Source: Moringa oleifera
Lineage: Eukaryota; Streptophyta; Magnoliopsida; Brassicales; Moringaceae
NCBI GenBank assembly: GCA_021397835.1
Contig: JAJFZO010000396.1
Location: forward strand, 3,472,001 to 3,536,000
Direction: 5' to 3'
DNA: 64,000 nucleotides
Every line of letters begins with the position of its first letter. Position 1 is the stretch's first letter. The notes beneath the pieces were generated by a model. The model did no database searches. It saw nothing but the letters and a program-made list of their open reading frames with translations, and had not been told where the DNA came from. This document shows, in pieces, positions 1 through 11,458 of the stretch. The position numbers and the translations under genes are program-made.

Positions 1-144
1 GAGTTTCCATTAGTTTTTGAATTGCCTATTGATCAAAGCTTTACCAACCTAATTCAAGCAGAAAAAGGAGAGGGGATGGTTATTCAATTTCGACCAAAGA
101 AGATGGCAAGAACAAGAGGGAGAAAGGAGTGTAATGGGCAGTAA
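1..144 (+). CDS. Possible 3' end of a coding region, cut by the window edge
   Basis: Frame 1 is open from the first base to a TAA at 142-144, giving 47 residues with mixed, gene-like composition and a basic tail (RPKKMARTRGRK). The next 1.2 kb is very AT-rich, as expected for sequence downstream of a gene. I do not recognise the protein. No start, splice site or domain can be seen, so this may be the last exon of a host gene or a chance open stretch. Confidence 0.25.
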   Translation, partial: EFPLVFELPIDQSFTNLIQAEKGEGMVIQFRPKKMARTRGRKECNGQ

Positions 145-1394
145 GAGACACGAGAAGTGAGGCTCTATTATTAGGTATAGGGAAATAAGAAATGTTTATA
201 CCTCCTTGATAAAACAATGTCGTTTTAGCTACTTAATAAGATGTATAAATTTGAAATTAATTAAAAATAATTTATATAATTAATAAAATTAATTTAAATT
301 AATTTATATCTAAAAAATAAAATATAAAAATTTAAATTTAAATTTAATTAAAAATTAAGTTAAATATAATTAATAAAATTAAAAATTAAAATTAATCTAA
401 AATTAATATAAAATTGGAATACTTAGAATCTTTTAAAATATTTATGCATAATAATTGATTCAAAATTATAATAAAACATTTAAAAATTTGACTCAAACAA
501 ACTTGTATATATTGTTGTAATTGAATATATATATATATATATATAAGTTATATCAATATTATTATAATCATATACAAATTATGATTTAAATTGTAATCGA
601 TTGATATAAATAATTAACATTTTTGTATTCATCCTATATGCAAATTATGTGTATACGTAAGTCAATAAATATAAGTACCACGTCTCATATGTATTAAATC
701 TTGTGATGTACTGAAATTAATACACTATATATATCCATTATAATATAATATTTGTAGTCACAATATTTTTCAATAATTAATCAATTACCTAATTTTAATT
801 TTTTATACTATTCAAATATGTGATTTGATAAGATAATATTATAAAATCATATCAGGTTATATTTTTAAAACAAAAATTAATTTAATTGGGGAAAAGTTAT
901 ATAAAAAATTTAAATATTAATAATCATATATATCTATTTAATTATAATATTTGATTAATAAAAATATTTCAAAATTATCATTCATAAAATTTTCAATTTC
1001 AAGATGATCTTTATTTTTATGCATACTTTATAATATATACTATTACAAATGATATTATATTCTAAACATATACTAATTAATAATTAATAAAATATTAATT
1101 TTAAAAAAAATATTTTTTCTAATAATTAATATATTTTCATGTACAAATTATGACCTTTGTTCACAGTTATTTAGTAACAGTTAATAAATTGGAACCTTTA
1201 TTCACAATTATTTCATAACATGAATAAAGGGTTTTTTAACACACCTTTTATTCAAAATTTAAATCATATTGGAACTGTCCAGATCCAGTTCATCCTTTGG
1301 AACCATATCACATCCAAGATCTGATGAAATAGGATGAATTGATACGGTATTTTGAAAATACGTAATTCCTTGAATATATTAACTATTTTTTTAT
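145..1394. other. AT-rich intergenic stretch with a (TA)n microsatellite
   Basis: There is no gene here. From about 240 to 1140 the sequence is mostly A and T with runs of TTAATT and AAATTT. A (TA)n microsatellite lies at about 522-545. At 1155-1240 there are short TTCACAGTT/TTCACAATT motifs followed by ATAAA, resembling the subterminal repeats of the CACTA right end at 61.6-61.9 kb, but no terminus is visible. At about 1260-1345 a short imperfect inverted repeat (around GATCCAGTTCATCC and ATAGGATGAATTGAT) is unexplained. Confidence 0.6.
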
Positions 1395-1627
1395 TTTTCG
1401 ATCGCCTTGCCACCCGTCACGCATGGAGAATGGGGCTACAAGAGCATTCTAATTCATTCAAGTTCCATGTTGCATCCTATGTTGTAAGTTCTTTGCTGCA
1501 CGTGAGAATAGGCTTAGGAACAAGCTCACATACCCCTATCATGCGAGTTACGAAGGGCTCAAGAGCCTTCTACCCGTCGAGCATATGTATAACATATTCG
1601 CGGGTTATTTTGCCAAGCAAGCTTTGA
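1395..1627 (-). other. ITS1 remnant, minus strand
   Basis: This lies directly downstream of the minus-strand 18S. Its reverse complement aligns by eye with the ITS1 at 31937-32181: both share the 'aagggctc(t)cgagcccttcg'-like hairpin and an 'AGGATRYRNNAAGGAACT' block, which matches the conserved plant ITS1 core. No 5.8S follows: the match stops near 1395 and AT-rich DNA begins, so this unit is broken at the 3' end of ITS1. Confidence 0.7.
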
Positions 1628-3397
1628 TAATGATCCTTCCACAAGTTCACCTACGAAAACCTTATTACAACTTCTTCTTCCTTTAAATGATAAGGTTGAG
1701 TGGACTTCTCATAACATTACAAGTAGTGAACCATTCATGACGCCACGATCTGGACACTTCATCTAACTATTCAATTGGTAGAAGTGATAGGCAGTGTGTA
1801 CAAAGCGTAAGGATGTAGTCAACCGAGCTAATTACTCGTGTTTACTTGGAATTCCTTGTTGAAAACTAATAATTGCAATGATTTATGCCCATCATGATGA
1901 AATTTCAAAGATTACTTGAGCTTGTCGGCTAAGGCTATAAACTCATTGAATACATTAGTGCAGTGTATGTGCGGCCTAAAACATCTAAGGGCATCGCAAA
2001 CATGTTATTGCCTTAAACTTCCTTGGGCTAGGCAGCCATAGCCCCTTTAAGCTGACAGTGGAGGATGACCTTTATGTAGCTAATTAGCAAGCTGAGGTCT
2101 CATTCGTTAATGAAATTAAACAAAAAAATCACTCCACTAACTAAGAGCAACCATGCACCACCACCCATAGAATGGAGAAAGAGCTTCTAATTTGTTAATC
2201 CATACTATGTATAGACCTGATAAGTTTCCTCGTGTTGAGTCAAATTAAGTTGCATGCTCCACTCCTGGTCATCATAAATTCCTTTGAGTTTCAGCCTTGT
2301 GACCATACTCCCCCTGAAACCTAAAGACTTTGATTTCTCATAAGGTACTAACAAAGTCTTAAAAGCAACATCTACTGATCCCTGATTGTCATCATTTACT
2401 GTTAAGACTAGGATGATACTTGATAATCTTCGTGTCCCCAACTTTTGTTCTTAATTAATGAAAAGATCCTTGGCAAATGCTTTTGTAGTTGTTCATCTTT
2501 CAAAAATCCAAGAATTTCACCTCTCACTATGAAATATGAATGCCTTCAATTGTCCTTATTAATCATTACTCTAATCCCAAAGGGCAACAAAATAAGACCA
2601 AAATCCTATGATGTAATCCTATGTTAATGTCTTCACAGTGTAGGCTTGCTTGAGCACTCTAATTTCTTTAAAGTAACAGTACTGGAGGCACGACCTAGCC
2701 ACTTAAGGCCAAGAGTGCATCATTGACAATAAAGATGCGCCACCAACCATCATATCCCAAGGTCCAACTATAAATTTTTTAACTACAACAACTTAAATAT
2801 ATGTTATTGGAGCTAGAATTACCACAGCTACTTCCACTACACTTACCTTTAAACAGATCCTTATTAAGGGATTGAGAATGTACTAATTCTAATTACAAAA
2901 TTTAAAGAGCTTGGCATTATCATTTATTTTCACTACCTCCCCATGTCAAGATTAGGTAATTTGCACGCTTATTGCCTTCCGTGGATGTTATAGTCATTTC
3001 TCAAGGTCCTCCGAAATTGAACCTTAATTCACCATTACTCGTCATCATGATTGTAGGCAATTATCCTACCATCGAAAGTTGACAAGGTAGAAATTTGAAT
3101 GATGTGTCACTGGCACAATGGCCTTGTGATCTATCGAGTTACCGTGAATCATCAGAGCAACGAACGAAACCCGTGTTGACCTTTTATCTAATGAATACTT
3201 CCCTTCCAAGAGTTAGGGTTTGTTGTACGTATTAGCTCTCAAATTACTATAATTATCTGAGATGTAGGTATTATCAAACAAAATATAACTAATTTAATGA
3301 GCTATTTGTACTTTCACAGTCTGAATTAGTTCATACTCATACATGCATGGTTTAATCTTTGAGACAAGAATATGATTGTTGGCAAGATCAACCAGGT
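1628..3397 (-). rRNA. 18S rRNA, full-length but decayed (pseudogene)
   Basis: Read on the minus strand this is a near full-length nuclear 18S rRNA. Its 5' end (reverse complement at about 3397) has ACCTGGTTGATC with minor changes, and its 3' end at 1628 corresponds to GGATCATT(G/A). The length of about 1,770 bp is slightly short of the usual plant ~1,808. Substitutions are scattered along the whole gene, mostly C to T and G to A at former CpG sites, so a functional rRNA is very unlikely. ETS lies upstream (3398 onward) and ITS1 downstream, in normal order. The short open frames inside it are accidental. Confidence 0.92.
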
Positions 3398-4870
3398 GGT
3401 ATCCTTCAAGACGCCATGCCAGTAAGGATCATAATGTGCTGTAAGACTCGCTAAGGCCAAAGCTATCATGATCGTCATTCAAAATCGATGGGACATGGTA
3501 CAAATGCTTTTGCTTGGATTGGTAAAGGATAAGGTCACTCTTGTCGTAATACTATGTACATCTAAAGGGACGATTGAGTGCCCATGCACCAAAGTAACCG
3601 CATGTGAAAGAAAGCCATGCTTGGAACATAAGCCTAAATGAGATTTCCACCTAGTTGCGTGAGGGAAAAATCTAAAGATAAGTGACTTGAATCATTACAT
3701 ACCATTATGAAGCACGGGACACAGGGTCCCAACGTCAGCCACGATTGCCAACAATTAGCTTAAGGTCAAGCTGAAGTAATGTGCTAGCCAACAGTTCGAT
3801 ACAGGATCATGGAGCCTATAAACACGCATGATAGGATCACGACTCATACATCTCATGTTTAAATTGGTAGCAACAACACCAAACGAGCGACAATACAATG
3901 AGGAAAGAGCCCATCGATCATGTAGGCCATGGAATGCTGCTACACCTAAGCTACTAATAGTAAAAAGTTTTAATAGCAAGGGATGAGTTATCAATAGCAA
4001 GGGACATCGATGAGGTCTTGGTAGTAGTGGTGTCGTGCTAAAGCCAGGCTGAGTGTATGGCTCACTCGATACTAATAGTCGACGATCATGTTATTGATGA
4101 AGCTGCACAAAGAGTTTGCATCGGAATGCTTGAGCGTTGGGATCAACCCCTATGTCTATCATCTTGAGGGCCTACACTACTACAATTATGGCATTACTAG
4201 GATCTACATGTAGCCTTAAAAGCACTCTACATGCATAAAAATCCCCAAGCAGGTCAGCCCTCAATGTAACGTGCTTCATTATTAACTTTGCTATCATACT
4301 GTTGAGCTTATCAAGCACTATCAATGCTTATTATCCCATAATTTGCCTTATTTTGTTACCCACAATTTACCTCATTTCATTTTGCACATTTTTGCCTACT
4401 TCATGGGCTATTGATCAGATCTCAGTGCCACCGCATCTAAGTCACTAAATACAAAAGCATTCAATAGTGAGGGAAGAGTTTTTAATACCAAGGGACAACA
4501 ATAAGGCCTTAGTAGCAGGGGTGCCACGCCATGTCCTAGCTGAGTGTGTAGCTCGCTCGATGCTAAGGGCTAACGATCATGTTGCGCAAAGAGTTTACCT
4601 TAGCACGCTTGAGTGTTAGGATCAACCCTCGCTTTCATCACCTCAAGAGCCTATAGCAAAGCACTTCACATGCTTAAAATCCTCAATCAAGTTGACCCTC
4701 AGATAGCATGCATCATCGTTAACTTTGTTACCCATAATTTTGAGCTTGTATAGCCACATCTTTACTTATTTTCCCATGATTTAGCTTGTTTCATTGCCCA
4801 TAATTTAGCTCATTTTGTCTCCTAATTTTTACTCACTTTATGGGCTACTGATCGAACATGCCAAACATAG
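3398..4870 (-). other. External transcribed spacer / 3' IGS with a tandem duplication, minus strand
   Basis: The reverse complement of 3398-3600 matches the sequence just upstream of the plus-strand 18S at 30060-30250 ('ggccttagcgagtctta' and 'atgacgatcatgatagctttggcc'-like blocks), which identifies it as ETS. It contains a tandem duplication of about 0.45 kb: about 3975-4435 and 4450-4865 share 'aatagcaaggga', 'ggctcactcgatactaa', 'gatcaacccc' and 'cataatttgcc' blocks in the same order. A related repeated segment occurs in the plus-strand ETS at 29.2-29.7 kb. I could not identify a Pol I start site. Confidence 0.7.
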
Positions 4871-6511
4871 CTGATTGTTCACCGCCTAATGATGCTAGTC
4901 GCCAATAATGTACCACCGATTATGTGGGCAAGGCGCAAGTTGCCAAGCCTATGCTATGTGTGCTAGGTTTTTCATGCCCAACACCTGCCCATGTGGGTTG
5001 ACAAGAGGGCAGTGCACATGGCCTTTAGGCACCCACCAAGCAGGTGAGCTCTTCCCCCTTAAAAAGTCTTAAATGAAGATTCTCCTCTAGTAGGAGGAAA
5101 CATCACCCATGTTTGAGCTGTCATAGTAGGTTTAAAAAATTATTTACAAGGAATCTTAATCTTTAACTTTGCATAGATGTAGATAATTATATATATTGAC
5201 ATAAAAAATTTCAAAATTTTTTGAGCATCCAATTTTTTAATGAATTTTATACAGTCAAATATTCAAAAAAGATCATGAAAAATATCTTGTGAGTCATAAT
5301 GCTCCCAAATTTTAGGGGTAGACTCATAGTGAAGTGCATGATTTATTTGAGTAACTTTTAGAGCAATTCATCAATTAAAAGGCCATCAATTAACAGCCAT
5401 GGCTATCTTAAGAGTCTAGAAAGGCTTAGGGTCATGATCTAGCGTAGCTTACCCATGTCATCAACTCCTACAACAAGTGCGACGCCTCATAACATGCTTG
5501 CAGCTTGCTTGCATTATGCGTTCTTGGCTTACCCTCTATATCTTATAGCACCCTAGGCCTTATGCTTATGCAATGCTTACTGGAGGTAGCCTTGGCTAGC
5601 ATCTTGTTCCTAGAGATGAGGCAACATGGCACTCATAGCACATTCATTGGTACACGATCATGAGATGTAGTGATGAAGGGCTAGCTTGCGCGCTTCGTGC
5701 TACCACATGGTGGGCCTTGTGCCTATGCCGTGCTCACTAGGGGCAGCCTTGGCTTGCCTCCATGCCTAAGGATTAGACAACAAGGCATTCATGGCATGGT
5801 CACTGGGCAACTGATCAAGGGACATAGTGACAAAGGGCTCACTTACGCTATGGTTTCTAGGCATGGCTTATGTATGCTTTGCCGCTGCATGTTGGGCCTT
5901 GCATCCATGCCATGCTCATTAGAGGCAACCTTGGCTTGCCACCCATGCTTGAGACTAAGGTCATGCGACACTCGTGGCATACTTGTTCGGCACATGATAA
6001 AGGGACGTAGCAATGAGGTGCTCACTTATCGTGTGTCTTCTTTTCTTGGCTTGCACTTGGTTTTATTGCCGTACGCTAGGCCTTGTGCCCATGCCATGCT
6101 CGCTAGAGGCAGCCTTGGCTGACCTTCCATGCCAAGGCAAGTGGCAACATGGCACTCATGGTAGTCTTATCAAGAACACGATCGAGGATAGCGACGAAGG
6201 GCTCGCTTGCATTGCACCTTCTTGGCTTGGCTTGGCTTGTGTGCACTTTGCTGTTGCATGCCGGGCCTCACACCCATGCCATGTTCACTAGGGGCAACCT
6301 TGGCTTGCCTTTCATGCCCTGTACATGGTGCTTATGTCACACTTGGTTGGTACACACCCGAGAGACATATCAATGTTATTTTCTTTGGAGTAACACTTAG
6401 TTTCCAAAGCCTACTAGATATATTTCCAAGTGTTATCCTCTATGATTTTCATTCTTTATGATTTTTGAATCAATGGTCCAAAACAAAAGGATAATTATTG
6501 TTAAGGTGAGG
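4871..6511 (-). repeat. Intergenic spacer with ~182-bp subrepeats, minus strand
   Basis: This is the rDNA intergenic spacer between the 26S 3' end (6512) and the ETS. At 5040-5360 is one copy, reversed, of the AT-rich module seen throughout the array at 12-29 kb (anchor 'cttaaatgaagattc' at about 5069). At about 5560-6330 there are five tandem GC-richer subrepeats containing 'atgccatgctca...aggggcagccttggctt', spaced about 157-185 bp (near 5567, 5724, 5905, 6090 and 6270). Finding it contiguous with 26S and 18S shows that the large plus-strand array is spacer-derived. The 141-aa open frame at 5697-6122 is a by-product of the repeat. Confidence 0.82.
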
Positions 6512-8262
6512 TGGAGGGACGAATCAGAGTGACAAAAGGCTGAATCTTAGTGGATCATGGTAGTAAGGCCATTTTGCCACTTATAATACCCTGTCACATA
6601 TTTAAGTCATCTGCAAAGGATTCTACTCGATGCTTGGTAGGAATCATACTTCAAGATATCCCACAAGGATCTTCCATCACATAAGCTTTATAAATGAAAT
6701 GTGCCTTTAAGGATCGAGTGGCCCCTACTTTAGGTTGGCAATCTAGTGACAGGTGCATGCATCGCTTCTAGCTCGAATTCTAACTTAGAGGTGCTCAATC
6801 ATAATACAATGTACAGTAGCTTTGTGCACTGGCTTTTCAATCAAGCGTAATGACTAATTATGCAAATCAATGGCTTCTCTCATACTAGGTGTAATTACTG
6901 TCACGATGTGGGCATCAATAGGGTAAAACTAACCTATCTCGTGACGATCTAAACTCGAGTCACATTCCTTATTGCTTTATGAATAATCAAACAACTAATG
7001 ATTTTTGCTTCATAATAACAGGAAGAGCCGACATTGAAGGATCGAAAGGCAATGTCACTATGAATACTTAGCTACCATAAGCTAGTTATCCATGTGGTAA
7101 CTTTTCTAACACCTCTAACTTCAACATCTAAAGGTCTAAAGGATCGATAGGCCACATTTTTACGGTTCACATTCGCACCAAAAATCAGAATCAAGCTTTT
7201 ACCTTTTTGTTCCATGCAAGATTTTTGTTCTCGTTGAACTCATCATAGGACACCTTCCTTATCTTTTAATAAATATGCCATGCCAGCCAAACTCCTCACC
7301 TAATATTGTCTTCTACTAGATTAGCCAACCAAGACCGACCTTGGATCCAAAAAAAAGGTTGATATCCCACCTCCAATTCATAGAATAAGTAAAATGATGT
7401 TAAAAGTAAGGGTATTTCACCCTTTTCATTTTTGGCTCCCACTTATCCTACACCTCTCAAGTTATTTCACAAAGTCACACTAAAGTCAAGCTCAACAGGG
7501 TCTTCTTTCCTCGCTGATTCTGTCACATCCGTTCCCTTAGCTGTAGTTTCATTGGATAATAGAAAAGGACAATGGGAATCTCATTAATCCACTCACGCGC
7601 ATCACTAATAGATGATAAGGCACTTGGTTGCCGTATGATAGTCATAGTTACATCCTCCATTTACCCACATGTTGTGGAATTTCTTCACTTTGGCATTCAG
7701 AGCACTAGATAGAAATCACATTGTGTGAGCATTCGTAAGGACCATTGCAATGCTTTGTTTTAATTAAACAATTGGAGTTCCTTTGTCCATACTAGTTTTG
7801 AGTTGGTTATTCGATGCCTAGTCCATCCCTTGGTCGACATGCGGTGACCCACTCTTAATAGCTAAAGGGTTCGAGATAGGGATTCCCATGCCCAACCCTC
7901 AATGCTAATCCCTTTCTTGAGGTTACAGATCCATTTTGCCCAGTTCCTTGCTTATATTATTCCATCGACTAGAGGTTGTTCACTTTAAAGACTTACAAGT
8001 TTATGAGTATGACCAAGTGTAGGAGACATTAGGTCCTCTAGATTATCAAGGGCCACCGAGGGCGCACCAGGCACAACATGATATGTGCTGCTCTTTTAGT
8101 CACTTGCCCTTACCTTTGGCTGAGCTTCTTCCAGGGTCGACAGGCTGTTAAACAAAATAATAATAATAATAATAATAACTCTTGTTGAGGCCCCCGTCGA
8201 TGTTTTCAAACTTTTTTAATGTTATTGTCAGCTCCCATCTTCTAGTTCTAAAATTTGAACCA
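6512..8262 (-). rRNA. 26S rRNA, 3' portion, decayed (pseudogene)
   Basis: Read on the minus strand, this is the 3' half of nuclear 26S rRNA. It ends at about 6512 with the terminal block reading (in reverse) 'gacgaatcagagtgac' and 'gctgaatcttagtggatc'. It extends back to the 'CCGGTTAAAATTCC'-like block near 8262, where it is truncated. The sarcin-ricin loop region (6871-6886, reverse complement) reads AGTATGAGAGAAGCCA, so several bases of this near-invariant loop are changed, which argues strongly that the copy is dead. An (AAT)n tract has expanded at 8155-8178. The 5' part of 26S, ITS2 and 5.8S are missing from this unit. Confidence 0.9.
8155..8178. repeat. (AAT)n microsatellite inside the 26S remnant
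   Basis: About eight AAT/ATA repeats follow 'ggctgttaaacaaa', where the normal 26S has a short A-rich stretch between the GTTAAACAG and AACTCTTC blocks. The expansion is a further sign that the copy is not under selection. Confidence 0.85.
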
Positions 8263-9643
8263 CCTATTTTTACTATAGTAAAGCCAATGATTAAAGGCAT
8301 CACGGGCGCAATGCCCTCAACCTATTCTCAAACATTAAATAAATAAGCCAGGGCATCTACTTCATTAAGCCATCATATGGAATCGAAAGCTCAAAGTGGG
8401 CTATTTTTGGTAAGTAGAATTGGTGATGTGGGATAAGCTGAAAGTCAAGTTATGGTGCCCAATTACACGCTTACCTACAACCCACAAAAGGTGTTGGTCT
8501 ATTAAGACAGTAGGACTGTGGTCATGGAAGTCGAATCTACCAAGGAGTGTGTAACAACTCACTTGCCAAATCAACTAAACTCAAGAATGGATGTCGCTGA
8601 AACATGCGACCTATACTCGGTTGTTGGGGCAAGGGCCAAGCACTTAATGAGTAGGAGGGCATGATGATCATTGTGCGAGCTTAGGTGGAGCGGCTATTAG
8701 TACAAATCTTAGCGGTAATAACAAATATTCAAATAAGAACTCTAAATGTTAAAGAAATACAAGATTCCTTATGTATGACACTTGCATAAGGGTTAGTCAA
8801 TCCTAAGAGGCAGGGAAGCTCGTCGGATAGCACTTTAATGCGAGCTTCAGAAAGGGATCTAGTTAAAATTTTGAAATCATGAGATGGTGGCTGACAGTAG
8901 CACTAAAGAGTTTAGTAACATCAATGGAGACCTTGTGAAGAGGTTCCTTTTGTTTAAGAGCCTGCCTAGCCTAAAAATGGCTCAACCCGAGGTAAAGTCT
9001 AGTGACTACAAAAGTACAGCATATTAGTTATAGTGTCTGATGCACCCTCGCTAGCCCTTAAAACTTTGGAGAACTGAATGCCTACCATGCCTAATTGATG
9101 GAATATTATAGGCAAAGGAATTTAGCAAAATAGATTTGTAACCTCGAAAAACCGATTGGCTCCTAAGATTGGTCACAATGTGCTAACTAAGGGATGGACT
9201 AGGCACAGCTCGTAAAAGAGCCTTCCCTAAGCATTGAACAACCAACTCAAAACTAGTACGTATAATTGCAATCCAACTCTTTAATTAAAATAAAGCATTG
9301 TAATGGTCCCTGCACATGCTTACATAATATGATTTCTGCCCAATGCTCTGAATACCAAAGTGAAAAAAATTTAACCAACCGTGGGTAAACAATGGGATTA
9401 ACTATGACTCCCTTAAGGTAGCTAAATGTCTCACCTAATTAGTGATGCACATGAATGGATTAATAAAATTCTCACAGTCCCTGTCTACTATCTAGCGAAA
9501 GCATAGACAAGGTAATGAGCTTGGTAGAATCAGCCAAGAAAGAAGACCTTGTTGAGCTTGACTCTAGTATGGCTTTGTGACATGACTTGAGAGGTGTAGG
9601 ATAAGTGGGAGCCAAAAACGGTGAACCTGAAACACCACTACTT
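8263..9643 (+). rRNA. 26S rRNA internal fragment, plus strand (pseudogene)
   Basis: It starts inside 26S at the 'taaagccaatgatta' block and runs colinearly to 'gaaacaccactacttt' at 9643. Recognisable blocks include 'ccatcatatggaatcgaaag' (about 8370), 'ggtcatggaagtcga' (about 8522) and 'gactcccttaaggtagc' (about 9407). It overlaps in content with the minus-strand 26S next to it, but orientation flips at about 8262. At its 3' end it is fused directly to an internal piece of 18S. It lacks both ends of 26S and carries CpG-type decay. Confidence 0.9.
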
Positions 9644-11137
9644 TGCAAGACCATCGTGCTAACAATGCATCATTCAAAATTTTACCCTATTAACTTTTGA
9701 CGGTAAGATAATTGCCTAATATGGTGATGACGGGTGGTGGAGAATCAAGGTTCCATCCCAGAAAGGAAGCCTAAGAAATGGCTACCACATCAAAGGCAAT
9801 AAGCATGCAAATTGCCTAATCTTGACATGGGGAGGGAGTGATAATAAATAACAATACCGGGCTCTTCGAGTCTGGTAATTAGAATGAGGACAATCTAAAT
9901 CCCTTAATGAGGATCCATTTGAGGACAAGTCTAGAGCTAGCAGCCATGGTAATTCCAACTCTAATAGCATATATTTAAGTTGTTGCCGTTAAAAAGCTCA
10001 TACTTGGACCTTGGAATGTATCGGTTAATCTCCATACGATGTGCACCGATTGGCTCATCCCCGCTGCCGGCGATACGCTCCTTGTCTGGATTGGCCAAGT
10101 CGTGCCTCCGGCGCTGTTACTTTGAAGAAATTCGAGTGCTCAAAGCAAGCCTACACTCTAAATACATTAGCATGGGATAACATCATTGAATTTTAGTCCT
10201 ATTTTGTTGGCCTTTTAGATCAGAGTAATGATTAACAGGAATAGTCAAGGACATTTATATATCATAATCAGAGGTGAAATTCTTGGATTTATGATAGACA
10301 AACAATTGCAAAAGCATTTGACAAGATGTTTTTCATTGATTAAGAAAAAACTTTAAGAGCTTAAAGACGATTAGATACCATCCTAATCTCAACCACAAAT
10401 GAGGCCAACCAGGTATCAGCGAATGTTGCTTTTAGGACTTCATGGGCGCATTATGAAAAATCAAAGTCTTTGGGTTTCAGGGGAAGTATGGTTGTAAGGC
10501 TTACTTAAACAAATTAATAGAATGGAACCTATGGCTTCATTTGACTCAAGATGGGGAAACTTACGAGGTCCACATATAGTAAGGATTGATAGACTGAGAG
10601 CTCTTCTTATTCTATAGGTGGTGATGCATGGCCGTTCTTAGCTCATGAAGCGATTTCTGTAGTTAATTCCATTAACGAATGAGACCTTATCCTGCCAACT
10701 AGCTACATGGATGTGAGCCTCCATAGTTGGCTTCTTAGAGGTCCTATGGCCAATTAGGCTAAGGAAGTTTGAGGCAATAACAAGTTTGTGATGCCCTTAG
10801 ATTTTTTAGGCCACACGCACGCTACATTGAACGACTTTATACCTTTAGTTGACAGGGCTAGGTAATCTTTGAAATTTCATCCTCATAGGGATAGATCATT
10901 GCTATTGTTTGTCTTTAACAAGGAAGTCTTAGTAAGCATAAGTGATTAGCTTACTTTGACTACCTCTTTGCCTTTTGTACATAGCGCTCGTCACTCTTAT
11001 CGAATGGTTAAGTGGAGTGTTTAGATCACGATAACATGGGTGGTTTGTCACTTGTGATGTCGTAAGATGTCCATTGAACCTTATCATTTAGAGGAATAAC
11101 AAGGTTCCTATAGATGAACCCTGTAGAAGGATCATTG
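9644..11137 (+). rRNA. 18S rRNA lacking its 5' ~310 nt, fused to 26S (pseudogene)
   Basis: It starts at the 18S block 'gctaacaatgcatcattc' and continues to the 18S 3' end ('gtagaaggatcattg', 11137). The 530-loop region reads 'agcagccatggtaattcc' (about 9939), with the CpG of 'gccgcggtaa' mutated. The length of about 1,494 bp fits a copy that has lost only the first ~310 nt. The upstream neighbour is 26S, not ETS, so the junction near 9643 is an illegitimate fusion. ITS sequence follows normally. Confidence 0.9.
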
Positions 11138-11458
11138 TTGAAACTTAGCAAAGTGACTAGTGGACGTGTTATACACATACTTGTGGAGTGGAAGTCTCTT
11201 GAGCCCTTCATCCCTCACACGGTAAAGTTGCGCGATCTCATGCCCAAGTTCCTTATCTCATGTAACAACAATCCTTTTGAGGAAAGGAATGATGTCGTCC
11301 GGCAGATATTGGCCTGCAATGCGCCTCTAGCTCCTGGTTGGCCTAAAAATAAGTCTTAAGCGATGTTGTGTCATGACTTGATGGAGGTAAAAAAAAGCCT
11401 CACGCTCCCTCACGCGTCATTGCTTGCTTATGGCTGATGGACCCGTGATTGACCAATC
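11138..11458 (+). other. Fused ITS1-ITS2 with 5.8S deleted
   Basis: 11138 to about 11264 aligns with the start of ITS1 at 31937 ('gttgaaactt..', 'ctcttgagcccttc', 'tcatgt'). From about 11268 the match jumps to ITS2 ('gaggaaaggaatgatgtcg', 'atattggcctgcaatgcgcc', 'ggacccgtgattgaccaatc', compare 32367-32550). The 164-bp 5.8S and flanking ITS sequence are missing. The rDNA match ends at the very start of 26S (about 11458), where spacer repeats take over. Confidence 0.75.

Noticed and set aside
1155..1245. A CACTA terminus near the left edge
   Set aside because: Only short TTCACAGTT-like words are present; no CACTA/TAGTG end was found in the neighbourhood.
5697..6122. 141-aa plus-strand open frame
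   Set aside because: It consists of reversed spacer subrepeats between 26S and 18S; the leucine/cysteine/histidine-rich product reflects the repeat words and not a protein.
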